From the NCBI GenBank assembly GCA_021740845.1, contig JAIOYZ010000020.1, positions 1 to 64,000 of the forward strand: a stretch of DNA of 64,000 bases, written 5' to 3'. This document shows, piece by piece, positions 8,433-17,745 of this stretch. Under the pieces are notes generated by a model. The model was not told where the DNA came from. It saw only the letters and a list, made by a program, of their open reading frames with translations, and did no database searches. This DNA is from Bacteroidia bacterium. GTDB lineage: Bacteria; Bacteroidota; Bacteroidia; UKL13-3. Made by a program: the position numbers and the translations under genes. Positions within the stretch are counted from its first letter, which is position 1. Every line of letters begins with the position of its first letter.

Positions 8433-8989
8433 TAAGAAGCCTTCTATTTATTTTCTTTTTAAGTTGTTTCGGTTTGAACCTAATGGCGCAGCATCTGGAG
8501 CAAACACCTGTAAAAACAATTAGCTTGCAGGAAACAGCTAAGAAGAATATGAGTTCTGTAAAAAAAGCAACCTTATTATCTATTATTCCTGGAGGAGGGC
8601 AGATTTACAATAAAAGTTATTGGAAGGTGCCTGTAATTTACGCTGGTTTTGGAGCCTTAGGATATTCCTATGTTTTTTACAATAGAGTTTATAACGATGT
8701 AAGGCAAGCCTATATTCAAAAGCTTAACAATGAACCCATCACCAATCCAGAATACGAAAATGTATCGGAGGATATGCTGTACAATTTGAGGGAAAGTTAC
8801 CGTAAGTCAAGAGATTTGTCGGTAATTGGAATGGCAGGTTGGTATGCATTTAACTTGATGGATGCCGCGGTAGACGCACACTTGAAAGGATTTGATGTGG
8901 GGGAAAAACTTACTTTAAAAGTGAAGCCTCAATACCAATACGGACCAAGTTATTCTTATGCCGGGCTGAGCTTAAAACTGAATTTTTAG
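8429..8989 (+). CDS. DUF5683 family membrane protein
   Basis: The 186-residue product has a signal peptide (IRSLLFIFFLSCFGLNLMAQ) and the DUF5683 core: ATLLSIIPGGGQIYNKSYWKVPVIYAG, with a glycine-rich turn and a likely membrane segment at about residues 46-75. A second hydrophobic segment lies near residues 131-145 (SVIGMAGWYAFNLMDAAVDAHL). The family is linked with parAB, dapB and lepB in Bacteroidota, and its function is unknown. The GTG start overlaps the parB stop (GTGA), which implies coupled translation. An exact dispersed motif (GGTTTGAACC, 8471-8480) lies in the signal peptide and encodes GLN. Confidence 0.8.
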   Translation: MIRSLLFIFFLSCFGLNLMAQHLEQTPVKTISLQETAKKNMSSVKKATLLSIIPGGGQIYNKSYWKVPVIYAGFGALGYSYVFYNRVYNDVRQAYIQKLNNEPITNPEYENVSEDMLYNLRESYRKSRDLSVIGMAGWYAFNLMDAAVDAHLKGFDVGEKLTLKVKPQYQYGPSYSYAGLSLKLNF

Positions 8990-9062
8990 GAGCCTAAAGT
9001 GTAATTTTTCGAGTGCATTGTTTATTCACCCCGAAATGTTTATTTTTAACCCAATGTTTTTT

Positions 9063-9072
9063 GGTTCAAACC
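9063..9072. repeat. Dispersed GGTTCAAACC motif (intergenic copy)
   Basis: Exact core GGTTCAAACC with the usual flanks (TT before, GAA after), lying about 50 bases upstream of the dapB start. It is one of 26 exact copies in the window. Confidence 0.8.
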
Positions 9073-9118
9073 GAATTTTAGGAGTTTGAAATTAAAAGGC
9101 GAAAACTAATTTATTGAA

Positions 9119-9877
9119 ATGAAGATTGCATTATTAGGGTATGGCAAAATGGGTATGGCTATTGAAAAGGTAGCTGTTGCCAAAGGTCACGAAATAGTTT
9201 ACAAGGTAAATCTTGAAAACGCCTACGATTTTATGCCTTTGAGCTTAAAAAATGTTGATGTTGCCATTGATTTTAGCATGCCAACAGCTGCGGTAGATAA
9301 TATCCTAAAATGTTTTGAGGTTGGTATTCCAATTGTTGTTGGAACAACCGGTTGGTACGATCAGTTTGATGAAATAAAAGCAAAATGTTTGAGTGAAGGT
9401 CAGGCAATGGTTCATAGCACCAATTTTAGTATTGGGGTTAATTTGTTTTACAAACTCAATAAAATTATGGCAAGCATGATGGCACATTTCGATTCCTATA
9501 ATGTGATGATTGAGGAGGTGCACCATACGGCAAAAAAAGATCACCCAAGTGGCACGGCTCTTTCATTGGCCTCTCATATTATGAAGGAAATTCCAAGTAA
9601 GACCACTATTCGCGAGCGATTGATTTATGGTGATGATCAGCCTTCGCAAAGTGTAAAACCACATGAATTATTAATAGAAACATACCGAGAAGGTGATGTT
9701 ACAGGTTTACATAAAGTAAAATACGAATCGGTTATAGATTCCATAGAAATTATTCACGATGCCAAATCGAGATATGGATTTGCAAAAGGAGCAGTGATGG
9801 CGGCAGAATGGATTATTGGAAAGAAAGGTATTTATACCATGGACGATATTTTAAATTTAGACGAAATCCTAAAATAA
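9119..9877 (+). CDS. dapB: 4-hydroxy-tetrahydrodipicolinate reductase
   Basis: NAD(P)H-dependent reductase in the diaminopimelate/lysine pathway, supplying peptidoglycan and protein synthesis. The 252 residues show the dinucleotide-binding start IALLGYGKMGMAIE (about 3-16), VDVAIDFSMPTA (about 44-55), VVGTTGWY and the catalytic block EVHHTAKKDHPSGTAL (about 135-150) with the active-site histidine and lysine. It follows the parAB-DUF5683 genes and precedes lepB, a common Bacteroidota order. Confidence 0.94.
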   Translation: MKIALLGYGKMGMAIEKVAVAKGHEIVYKVNLENAYDFMPLSLKNVDVAIDFSMPTAAVDNILKCFEVGIPIVVGTTGWYDQFDEIKAKCLSEGQAMVHSTNFSIGVNLFYKLNKIMASMMAHFDSYNVMIEEVHHTAKKDHPSGTALSLASHIMKEIPSKTTIRERLIYGDDQPSQSVKPHELLIETYREGDVTGLHKVKYESVIDSIEIIHDAKSRYGFAKGAVMAAEWIIGKKGIYTMDDILNLDEILK

Positions 9878-9966
9878 CCATTTATTAAATTTAATCACCC
9901 TTCAACAAATTAGGGCCTTAATCAAAACATAAGCACGCTAACATTGCGTTCAATACGAAAAAAAAT

Positions 9967-11340
9967 ATGCAGACTAAAACGGCTTTCGATATCAAATCTA
10001 CCTTTGATTACTACTATAAAAACCCCAAAGAATTTTCTCGCAGGCAATGGATTATAATTGGGGTTTGGTGCTTGTTAAATGTATTTATTTTTGGGTTGTA
10101 TTTAAGTGCTGGTGCAAGCATTGGTATGGCCGGTATGAACCTAATTTATGGTTGCGCCCTTATAGTTTTGTATTTCACAAGGATATTGGCCTTTTTGGTT
10201 TCACCAATTATTTACTCCGTTCTATTTATACTTTCTTTGGTAAGGGTTGTAGATAAACCAGATAATGCCATGGTTTACGAATGGGGAGATGCACTTTGGT
10301 TTGCAACTTTAGCTGCAACGGTAATTCGCTCTTATTTTATTGAAGCGTATACCATACCAACTTCTTCCATGGAGAAATCCTTATTGGTAGGAGATTTTTT
10401 ATTTGTAAGTAAATTTCATTTTGGTACACGCTTGCCAGTTACGCCTTTGTCGTTTCCATTTTCCCATAATGTATTGCCCTTAACAGATTCTACACCAAGT
10501 TATTTGGAGTTTATGAAAATGCCCTACAAGCGTTTGCCAGCCTTAACTCCAATAAAGAACAACGATGTAGTGGTATTTAATTATCCGTATGAAGATGGAA
10601 GGCCATTTGATAAAAAGGAGAATTATATTAAAAGGTGTTTGGCTATTTCTGGCGATAGTATTTTAGTTGAAAATGGCCAAGTATTTATTAACCGAATTCC
10701 TGCCGAGAACCCACCAAAAATGCAGTTTAAGTATTATGTAAAATATGCAGAAACTGGCTTTTGGACAGATAAGAGTTTTCAAGAGATGTTGCGTAAATAC
10801 GATATCTCGGAAGGTGAGAATTTGCCACACGGAAACTTAGATTTTGCCTTTCCACTTTCACATGATAGCAAATTGAAAATGGAAAAAGAACAAGGTGTAA
10901 TGAAGGTTGATTCTATGTTTAGTAGAAAAGGTGAATATCAAGAATTCTTATTCCCTCACAATCCTGAATTGGCTTGGAGCGTTGATTTTTATGGTCCTAT
11001 TTATGTGCCTAAAGCGGGTGATGTGGTTACCTTGGATAGTCTTCAGTATTCCTTGTACGAGCGTGCAATTCGTGTTTATGAAAACAACGATGATTTTAAA
11101 ATGGAGAATGGCAAGTTTTACCTTGGTGGAGCAGAAATTAAAACCTATCAATTTAAATACAACTATTATTTTATGATGGGAGATAACCGTCATAATAGCG
11201 CGGATAGCCGTTTTTGGGGATTTGTTCCAGAAACAAATATTGTAGGAAAAGCTTTATTTGTTTGGATGAGTTGGGATAAGAATGCACCAAATGTATTGCA
11301 AAAAGTGCGTTGGAATCGCTTGTTTATGGGGATTCATTAG
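9967..11340 (+). CDS. lepB: Signal peptidase I
   Basis: Membrane serine protease that removes signal peptides from Sec-exported proteins. At 457 residues it is the long Bacteroidota form. The N-terminal 120 residues hold three or four hydrophobic segments (about 27-50, 55-75, 77-95, 110-125). The catalytic serine lies in [16 protein letters not shown] (about residues 130-145) and the general-base lysine in [12 protein letters not shown] (about 221-232). The C-terminal box is [17 protein letters not shown] (about 407-423). The additional residues between the lysine box and the C-terminal box are typical of the phylum. Confidence 0.94.
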   Translation: MQTKTAFDIKSTFDYYYKNPKEFSRRQWIIIGVWCLLNVFIFGLYLSAGASIGMAGMNLIYGCALIVLYFTRILAFLVSPIIYSVLFILSLVRVVDKPDNAMVYEWGDALWFATLAATVIRSYFIEAYTIPTSSMEKSLLVGDFLFVSKFHFGTRLPVTPLSFPFSHNVLPLTDSTPSYLEFMKMPYKRLPALTPIKNNDVVVFNYPYEDGRPFDKKENYIKRCLAISGDSILVENGQVFINRIPAENPPKMQFKYYVKYAETGFWTDKSFQEMLRKYDISEGENLPHGNLDFAFPLSHDSKLKMEKEQGVMKVDSMFSRKGEYQEFLFPHNPELAWSVDFYGPIYVPKAGDVVTLDSLQYSLYERAIRVYENNDDFKMENGKFYLGGAEIKTYQFKYNYYFMMGDNRHNSADSRFWGFVPETNIVGKALFVWMSWDKNAPNVLQKVRWNRLFMGIH

Positions 11341-11545
11341 TAGCTATTAGCAAATGGAAGGCAACTAGCCTCTGGCTCCTAGCCACTGGCTTTAACCGTG
11401 CTTTCCCAAAATATTTGCTAGCAGCCATAAATGGCAGCAACTAACAACCCAACAGCCAACATAGCTGCATTGTGCGGTCGGTTCAATCACCATTGGGTTT
11501 TATGCCAGAATACAGCATTTTACATTCTTTTATTTACCTTACTAT
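11341..11545. repeat. Intergenic repeat block with CTAGC/GGC arms
   Basis: The stretch after lepB is rich in short related words (CTAGCC, CTGGC, CCACTGGC, GCTAGCAGCC, CAGCAACTAAC) that could fold on each other. Similar words recur at 12056-12102 and at 40180-40240. I see no coding potential on either strand. It looks like degenerate copies of a dispersed intergenic repeat. Confidence 0.4.
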
Positions 11546-11632
11546 TTGACTAATTTGTACTCGCAATCCACCAAAGCGGTTGCAACGAAATCGATAGGGG
11601 CACGCCGAACCAAAATTGCTCAAAAGAGAACT

Positions 11633-12049
11633 GTGAAAAGTATATTTATAGACAAAAATATAAAACCAACAAATAAGGATTTAGAGAAGGGATTGGGTGA
11701 CACATTTTATATTTGGAAAAGTATTGAGGATTTCACTAAAAAAAAATATCCAGATGCAACCTGTGAATGGAATTTTTCTGGAGAAAAGTTTGGATGGAGT
11801 TATAGAATAAAAGACAAAAAGAGAATTCTAAAATATTTACTTCCAAGAGATAAATTCTTTAAAATCGCTTTTGTATTTGGACAAAAAGCAACGAACGAAA
11901 TTATGGAAAGTGACATTTCGGAATCTATTAAAATAGAACTAAATCTTGCAAGACAGAATGCCGAAGGACGTGGAATAAGAATTGAAATTAAAGATCAATC
12001 AAATTTTGAAGACATTCAAAAATTAATTGAAATTAAAATATCAAATTAA
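11633..12049 (+). CDS. DUF3788 family protein
   Basis: The 138-residue product resembles DUF3788 proteins throughout: FIDKNIKPTNKDLEKGLG near the start, EWNFSGEKFGWSYRIKDKKR in the middle, YLLPRDKFFKIAFVFGQKAT (about residues 66-85) and GRGIRIEI near the end. The family is of unknown function, small and cytoplasmic. I start at the GTG at 11633, where homologs begin; the frame is open 87 bases further upstream from a TTG, but that stretch has no family similarity. The gene is flanked on both sides by intergenic repeat words, which hints that it travels as a cassette. Confidence 0.65.
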   Translation: MKSIFIDKNIKPTNKDLEKGLGDTFYIWKSIEDFTKKKYPDATCEWNFSGEKFGWSYRIKDKKRILKYLLPRDKFFKIAFVFGQKATNEIMESDISESIKIELNLARQNAEGRGIRIEIKDQSNFEDIQKLIEIKISN

Positions 12050-12194
12050 GCGGGCATCTCCTAGCCAACGGCCAGTTGCCAGATGCCAGCAGCCAGATGC
12101 ATGTATTTCCTAATTGTCAATTTTTTGTGGGTTTCTTGTGGCTTTCTTGTGCGTTTGGAAGTGTATTTTGCCTTTTTAAATACGAGAAAGAAGC
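12050..12194. repeat. Repeat words and leader before the condensin operon
   Basis: At 12056-12102 there is a run of related words (CTAGCC, ACGGCCAGTTGCCAG, ATGCCAGCAGCCAG) like those after lepB. The remaining 90 bases form the leader of the operon. It holds no clear promoter match. Confidence 0.35.
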
Positions 12195-14843
12195 ATGTTA
12201 ACTTCATTAACCATTTTAAATTCAAAGGTATACGGCAAGGCAGAAATTCGCCTAAACGATTGCGATAGTTTGCAATTGGTTGGTCCAAATAATATTGGAA
12301 AGAGTACACTCATTTATGCCTTGAATTTCCTGTTTATTATTGATGGCAATAAGATGACTTTTAGTGGTCAGCGCAGGGGCGATAAAGAAACCTTGCACCA
12401 TTATTTCCCCAATCCAAATCAAAGTTATATCGTTTTTGAGGTTTTCAAGAAGTCATATTACTGTATTTTGGTAAAGCGTAATGGCGATTCTGAATTGGAG
12501 TATTACCGTTTTAATAGTGAATACAAAGAGCATTTTTTTGTTGATGAGCAAAAGAAATTATTAAAGTTTGATGAGGTACAGGAAGCAATGGCCAAGGATG
12601 GTATTGCGTTGGAGGCCTTTAAAGATAAACGGGAAGTTTTTAATACTGTTTACCAAAGAGGAAGAAGAAATAACGGGGTAGTTTGGCTTGATGATAATGT
12701 GAAAACAGAAGGCTTGAGCAATAATTTTTCAAAGATTTATCGCTACCTTATCAATACTAAATTAATCACCAATAAGAATTTAAAAGAAGCCCTTATTGTT
12801 GCTGATAATAGAGAAAATGAGGTATTGAATTTTTCTCAAAAGAACAAAAAAGACATCATCGATTTGCGGAAGATTAACAATGAGATTCGCAATTTAAAGT
12901 CGGTGAAAAATGAGTTCGATGATTTTAGAGAGGTGATGAGCCAATACAATGCAAAGGCTAGAATTATAAACCAATTGTATTTTGCGTTCAACCATAATTA
13001 CGAAAACACCTTGCCAACACTTCAAAGTCAGTTGGCAGAACGCAACCAAAATATTGCTCGGATCAACACAGAAATAAATGAAAACCTTATTCCTCAAAAA
13101 GCCGATTTTGATAGAAAAATTGGAAACAAGGAAACGGAGATTAATGGTCGTGCAGAGCTATTAAACGAGAAAGAAATTGAATTAAAAGTAATCAATTCTT
13201 TTGACCCAATTGAACTTTTGAATGAGTCGTTGGGGAATTTAGACAAAAGTAGAAAGGAAGTTGAATCTCGCATAACCATGGTTGAGATTCAGAAATTGAG
13301 TAGTAAATCTATTGATTATAGAATTGGTCAATTAAACGAGCAAATTTCTAGGTTTGAAAACCAAATAAAGAATTATGGAGATTTATTAATCAACAAGATT
13401 TCTGGCAACAAGGAAAATAGAAAATTGCTTAATGGAATTTTAAGTGAGCAGGTTAAGAGTTTACCTGGCGATCAAGTTTTAAAAGCGATTCATAAAGTTT
13501 CTAAAACACTTGCCATATTTGATGGAGAAATTGATTTGTCTAAGAATATCAACTTAGTAGATTTTAAATCTATCGAAGAAATTAAGGTTGAATTGGATGC
13601 TGCAAAATTGGAGCTGAAGAGTCAGGAAGAATTGTTTAAGGTAGCAAACGACCTTGAAAAATCTCAGCAAGAATTGATAGAAATCAATGGAAAGATTGAA
13701 GAGATTCGTCATAAAATTCAAAAGATAAAATCGAAGCCAAACTTGGTGAAGACAATTGAGAAATTGAAGGCAGATTTAAAATCTTTGAATGAGGAAAAGC
13801 AAAAGATTGAAGCTGGTCAGAACAAACTAGCTAAGGATATTGCTAAGAGTCAGTTAGAGGTACAAGATTTAATTGTAGACAAAGACAAACGTGAAAGAAG
13901 GATAAGAGAATTGCAAGAGTACAAGCAATTGTTGGAAGCTCATGGATTGGCAGGAGAGGAGCATGAATCGCAGGATGATTTGGATAATTTGTATAAGAAA
14001 ATCAATATTAACCTGAGTGATAGACATGATTTAAAAGCCAATAAGGATAAGTTGTTTGAGAAATTGCGTGATAAGTTACAATCTACTTTTGCGGATGAAA
14101 TGGATTTTATCAAATACGTAGAAGAAGAGATTGCTTTGATAGATGATAAAGAACGCTCTATTTCAAGTTTATTGGAGAATATTTCTGCACAGTTTGCAAA
14201 CCCTGCTTATGCATTATTGAAGCGTTACGAAGAGTTTAAAGAATTTGTTTATAATAAGTTTAATAGCAAATTATCTCAAGCAAGAATTTCTGATATTGAA
14301 TCCTTAACTATAGAGTTGGAGGACAATAAGAAATTGGTGGAAGAGGTGAAGAAAATCAGCCAAATTCAGCAAGTTAGAGGGCAGTTGATGTTTGAGTTTG
14401 ACCATTCGGAAAACTTAAAAGTACTGGATGGATATTTGGATTCGGGTAAGAAAATTGAGTTTGATGATTTGTTTGATATAACACTTCATTTAACAAGAAA
14501 AGGAAGTACCAAACGCGTGGATTTAAATGAGCAAATTGAAAGTGATGGTACAGATAAAATGATTCGTTTGATTATTATCATGACTATCATTAATCGATTG
14601 GCTTTGTTTGATGATGAAAATAGAATTGCCTTGTTTATTGATGAGGTTGCAACCATTGACAAGCAAAATAGGCCAGAATTGGTGCGTTTTTGCAAGGAGC
14701 ATAATTTCATTCCAATTTTTGCTGCACCAGATGCTGTAGCAGGTTTTGGTAAGTATTATTTTATCTATCCAAATGCAGGTAAAATTAATATCAATGAAAA
14801 GGTAAATGCCATGTATGGAGAAAGAAATGTTAGTTCAAATTAG
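12195..14843 (+). CDS. SMC-like ATPase of an Mks-type condensin (MksB-like)
   Basis: The 882-residue protein has SMC architecture. An N-terminal ATPase half contains Walker A VGPNNIGKSTLIYAL (about residues 28-42). A long stretch from about 200 to 700 is rich in E, K, L and N heptads, with a central break near 440-460, consistent with a coiled coil folded at a hinge. The C-terminal half holds a signature-like SDGTDKMIRL (about 773-782) and Walker B IALFIDEVATID (about 803-814). The match is closest to MksB/JetC types rather than canonical Smc, which is larger and has an LSGGE signature. The next two genes look like kleisin and KITE partners. It would be a DNA-loop-extruding or DNA-clamping motor. 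Assignment by pattern only. Confidence 0.7.
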   Translation: MLTSLTILNSKVYGKAEIRLNDCDSLQLVGPNNIGKSTLIYALNFLFIIDGNKMTFSGQRRGDKETLHHYFPNPNQSYIVFEVFKKSYYCILVKRNGDSELEYYRFNSEYKEHFFVDEQKKLLKFDEVQEAMAKDGIALEAFKDKREVFNTVYQRGRRNNGVVWLDDNVKTEGLSNNFSKIYRYLINTKLITNKNLKEALIVADNRENEVLNFSQKNKKDIIDLRKINNEIRNLKSVKNEFDDFREVMSQYNAKARIINQLYFAFNHNYENTLPTLQSQLAERNQNIARINTEINENLIPQKADFDRKIGNKETEINGRAELLNEKEIELKVINSFDPIELLNESLGNLDKSRKEVESRITMVEIQKLSSKSIDYRIGQLNEQISRFENQIKNYGDLLINKISGNKENRKLLNGILSEQVKSLPGDQVLKAIHKVSKTLAIFDGEIDLSKNINLVDFKSIEEIKVELDAAKLELKSQEELFKVANDLEKSQQELIEINGKIEEIRHKIQKIKSKPNLVKTIEKLKADLKSLNEEKQKIEAGQNKLAKDIAKSQLEVQDLIVDKDKRERRIRELQEYKQLLEAHGLAGEEHESQDDLDNLYKKININLSDRHDLKANKDKLFEKLRDKLQSTFADEMDFIKYVEEEIALIDDKERSISSLLENISAQFANPAYALLKRYEEFKEFVYNKFNSKLSQARISDIESLTIELEDNKKLVEEVKKISQIQQVRGQLMFEFDHSENLKVLDGYLDSGKKIEFDDLFDITLHLTRKGSTKRVDLNEQIESDGTDKMIRLIIIMTIINRLALFDDENRIALFIDEVATIDKQNRPELVRFCKEHNFIPIFAAPDAVAGFGKYYFIYPNAGKININEKVNAMYGERNVSSN

Positions 14844-14854
14844 GGAGATAAGGA

Positions 14855-16051
14855 ATGAACAAAGCAGAACCTAAAACCATATTAAACTTTCTGGCTACCT
14901 ATTTTGATAGCTTGAAAGACCTGTTTGATTTGCAAACAGAAGATGGAATAATTCGGAAGGAACGCCTGCAAGAAATGATTCAAGTGAGAGGGGATGATAT
15001 TCTTTCTCAATTGTTGGATTATAAGATTGTAAAGAAACTGGGCGATGATTATGAGTTTAGAGAAACCTATTATAAGTTATTTGAATTTATCTTAAATGAA
15101 TTTAGGCCTTTATTGCCAGAAACTATTCAGAAATACGAGCATTCCATTTCAATTTTATTTAGAAAAATAAGGGAAGGTATTTCAAAAGATAAGCTGATAT
15201 TGGGTCAAAGAATAAATGATTTGTACAATGAAATCAAGGAGTTTAGCGAGGCAGTTGAGAAAAATACCATTCGTTTATTAAATGAAACGCGTGAGTTAAA
15301 ATCCAATGTTGAGAAGTTAGATTACCAGGAGAAAGTAAGAAAAGCTAGTTTTTGGATTGATTATTATATCACACCATTAAACAATATTTTGGATATTAAC
15401 CATGCAGAATCCATTACCAATAAATTGTTTGATATTTCCAATTATGTGAATGTTCGTCGTTTGAATTTTGATGATGAAAACATTCGTTTGCAATTTGAAA
15501 AAACCTATACTTTTTTGGTTCAAACCAACGATGATTTATTAAAACAATCTAAGTTATTGACCAATGAATTATTGCCCTTAATTGAACGCATTAGAACCGA
15601 GTCTGTGATATTAACAGGCTGGATTGAATTCTTGAAAGCCCCTGCAAAAGCGCCACTTCCAAAGGTGTTTAAGATTGAACGTGTTTATCCATATAGCAAC
15701 GATATGTATTTAAATGCCAAAGAGTATTTAGAGCAATTTGCTATTGATGAAACTATCTTTTTAGAAGACCCAACCATGTTAAGTGATAAGTGGGTTTTTA
15801 ATAAAGATTTATACAAAGCAAAAATGATGAATCAATTGCCATTGGATAGTTTTTTTGAATGGTGTGGATTAACTTTAAAAGGAGATTATCAGCAAATAGA
15901 AACCGATAAGTTTTTTGCATTAACAGCTTTGTTATTTGAAGACGGAATTAGTATTGAATTAGATAAAACAGAAGATAGAAAGCTTATCAATACTAGCCAA
16001 ATGACCTTACGTGTACCAAAATTAAAAATAGAGAAATATGGAATATCCTAG
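14855..16051 (+). CDS. Probable kleisin subunit of the Mks-like condensin (MksF/JetA-like)
   Basis: The 398-residue product begins with a winged-helix-like N-terminal region (about residues 1-75). Long helices follow (about 80-165, including RLLNETRELKSNVEKLDYQEK) and a further helical bundle (about 220-260). A C-terminal region with a WEC-like FFEWCGLTL turn comes last. That layout fits MksF or JetA kleisins, which bridge the heads of the SMC dimer. It starts 11 bases after the SMC gene and overlaps the third gene by 14 bases, so the three subunits are probably co-translated. An exact dispersed motif (15517-15526) encodes LVQT in it. No catalytic motif is visible. The assignment rests mainly on context. 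Confidence 0.55.
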   Translation: MNKAEPKTILNFLATYFDSLKDLFDLQTEDGIIRKERLQEMIQVRGDDILSQLLDYKIVKKLGDDYEFRETYYKLFEFILNEFRPLLPETIQKYEHSISILFRKIREGISKDKLILGQRINDLYNEIKEFSEAVEKNTIRLLNETRELKSNVEKLDYQEKVRKASFWIDYYITPLNNILDINHAESITNKLFDISNYVNVRRLNFDDENIRLQFEKTYTFLVQTNDDLLKQSKLLTNELLPLIERIRTESVILTGWIEFLKAPAKAPLPKVFKIERVYPYSNDMYLNAKEYLEQFAIDETIFLEDPTMLSDKWVFNKDLYKAKMMNQLPLDSFFEWCGLTLKGDYQQIETDKFFALTALLFEDGISIELDKTEDRKLINTSQMTLRVPKLKIEKYGIS

Positions 16052-16577
16052 ATATCATAAAGACATTGTAAACGATTTAATGAGTGGTAAATTTATTCTT
16101 GCCAGTGATATTAAATTTAATTCGTTAAAAGAACAGGCGCCTTTTTACGAACGCTTTTTTAAAGAAAGTTTTGGTTATGCTTTAGAGATAAAAAGTGATT
16201 ATGGTTTTTTGCTTAGCTACGAAACTGCAGAGCAATTGAGTAGAGATATTTGTATGTTTTTTGCAATCCTTTGTTACGAATTAGATAAGGATGGTAAGAA
16301 CTTTTTAGAAGAAATTCAGTATGCAGAATTTGAAATGGAGAAGCTAGATTCTTATTTTGATAATAGTGCCTATGCCGAATTAATAGCCTCTAACAATCAA
16401 TTGAAAAGCGGTGAGTCGAGGAGAGATTTTATGCGAACCTTGGCAAGGAGAAATATTGTAGAGCGCAATGGTGATGCTAAGTTTACATTTACCCAAGCGT
16501 ATAAAGTATTTGTTGATTTTGCGGCAGATTTTGCCAAAGGAAAGCTGGCTCCTCCAATAGAAACAGAAGAAGCTTAA
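16038..16577 (+). CDS. Probable KITE subunit of the Mks-like condensin (MksE/JetB-like)
   Basis: The 179-residue product has features of tandem winged-helix KITE proteins. There is an N-terminal FILASDIKFNSLKEQAPFYERFF segment, then SDYGFLLSYETAEQLSRDICMFFAIL (about residues 55-80), which resembles the core of MksE, and an acidic tail. It overlaps the kleisin-like gene by 14 bases. KITE dimers regulate the kleisin and the SMC heads. The next gene is aroC, so no topoisomerase-VI-like JetD/MksG nuclease follows. Confidence 0.55.
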   Translation: MEYPRYHKDIVNDLMSGKFILASDIKFNSLKEQAPFYERFFKESFGYALEIKSDYGFLLSYETAEQLSRDICMFFAILCYELDKDGKNFLEEIQYAEFEMEKLDSYFDNSAYAELIASNNQLKSGESRRDFMRTLARRNIVERNGDAKFTFTQAYKVFVDFAADFAKGKLAPPIETEEA

Positions 16578-16607
16578 TTGGATCAACCTTAAATAAAACC
16601 AGTAACC

Positions 16608-17699
16608 ATGACAGGCAATACGTTTGGAAAAGCATTTTCAATTACCACTTTTGGTGAAAGTCATGGTGGGGCATTGGGCGTGGTTATTGATGGTTGTGTG
16701 CCAAATTTAGAAGTAGATTTCGGTTTGATCCAAAGGGACTTGGCGAGAAGGAAACCTGGACAAAGCGCCATTAGCACAGATAGAAAAGAGGAAGATGAAT
16801 TTGAAATTCTAAGTGGTGTTTTTGAAGGCAAAACATTAGGAACTCCCATTGCAATAATTGTAAGAAATAAAGATCAAAAATCTAAAGATTACGATACCTT
16901 AAAAGATGTTTTTCGTCCATCCCATGCTGATTTTACCTACCAAGAAAAATACGGAATCCGGGATCATAGAGGAGGAGGAAGGCAATCTGCAAGAGAAACG
17001 GTTTCGAGGGTAATTGGTGGTTCATTTGCCAAAATGATATTGAATCAATTGGGTGTATCCATTCAGGCTTATGTTTCTCAAGTGCATACCATTAAAGTTG
17101 AAAAACCTTATTCAGAATTAGATTTGGTTCAAACCGAAAAAAATATGGTAAGGTGCCCTGATTTGGAAATTGCAAAAGCGATGGAAATTGCCATTGAAAA
17201 AGCAAAGTTGGAAGGAGATAGTTTAGGAGGAATTATTTCTTGTGTTATAAAAAATGTACCTATTGGTTTAGGAGAACCCGTATTTGATAAAATTAATGCG
17301 GATTTGGGAAAAGCGATGCTGAGCATCAATGCAGTAAAAGGATTTGAGTTAGGTTCAGGTTTTGCTTCGGTTGAAAAAAAAGGAAGTGAATTAAATGATT
17401 CCTTCTCAATCAAAAATGGAGAAATTGGCACTCAATCCAATAATAGTGGCGGAATACAAGGTGGAATCACAAATGGAGAGGATATCTTTTTTAAGATAGC
17501 ATTTAAACCGGTTGCTTCCATTTTAAAAGAGCAAGAAAGTGTGAATTTAAGTAAAGAGAAAGTCACAATTGAAATAAGAGGAAGGCATGATGCATGCGTG
17601 GTTCCGAGGGCTGTGCCTATAGTTGAAGCCATGGCAGCCTTGGTATTGGTTGATCATTATTTAAGGCATGCTGCGGTTAAATTCCAACCTTTTCCTTAG
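16608..17699 (+). CDS. aroC: Chorismate synthase
   Basis: Final shikimate-pathway enzyme; it converts EPSP to chorismate using reduced FMN without net redox change. The 363 residues carry the three family signatures: FGESHGGALGVVIDG (about 10-24), RRKPGQSAISTDRKEEDE (about 46-63) and DHRGGGRQSARETVSRV (about 120-136). An RGRHDACVVPRAVPIVEAM block (about 324-342) closes the active site. It is co-directional with the condensin operon, 30 bases after it. The dispersed motif at 17126-17135 encodes VQT in a surface loop. Confidence 0.95.
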   Translation: MTGNTFGKAFSITTFGESHGGALGVVIDGCVPNLEVDFGLIQRDLARRKPGQSAISTDRKEEDEFEILSGVFEGKTLGTPIAIIVRNKDQKSKDYDTLKDVFRPSHADFTYQEKYGIRDHRGGGRQSARETVSRVIGGSFAKMILNQLGVSIQAYVSQVHTIKVEKPYSELDLVQTEKNMVRCPDLEIAKAMEIAIEKAKLEGDSLGGIISCVIKNVPIGLGEPVFDKINADLGKAMLSINAVKGFELGSGFASVEKKGSELNDSFSIKNGEIGTQSNNSGGIQGGITNGEDIFFKIAFKPVASILKEQESVNLSKEKVTIEIRGRHDACVVPRAVPIVEAMAALVLVDHYLRHAAVKFQPFP

Positions 17700-17745
17700 A
17701 TTTGTTGTTTATCAGTAGACCATCAATTGGTTTAAATCTTACAAA

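Noticed and set aside
12195-16577. Complete Wadjet plasmid-defence operon
   Set aside because: The JetD/topoisomerase-VI-like gene is missing; the next gene is aroC. Only the three condensin-like parts are present.
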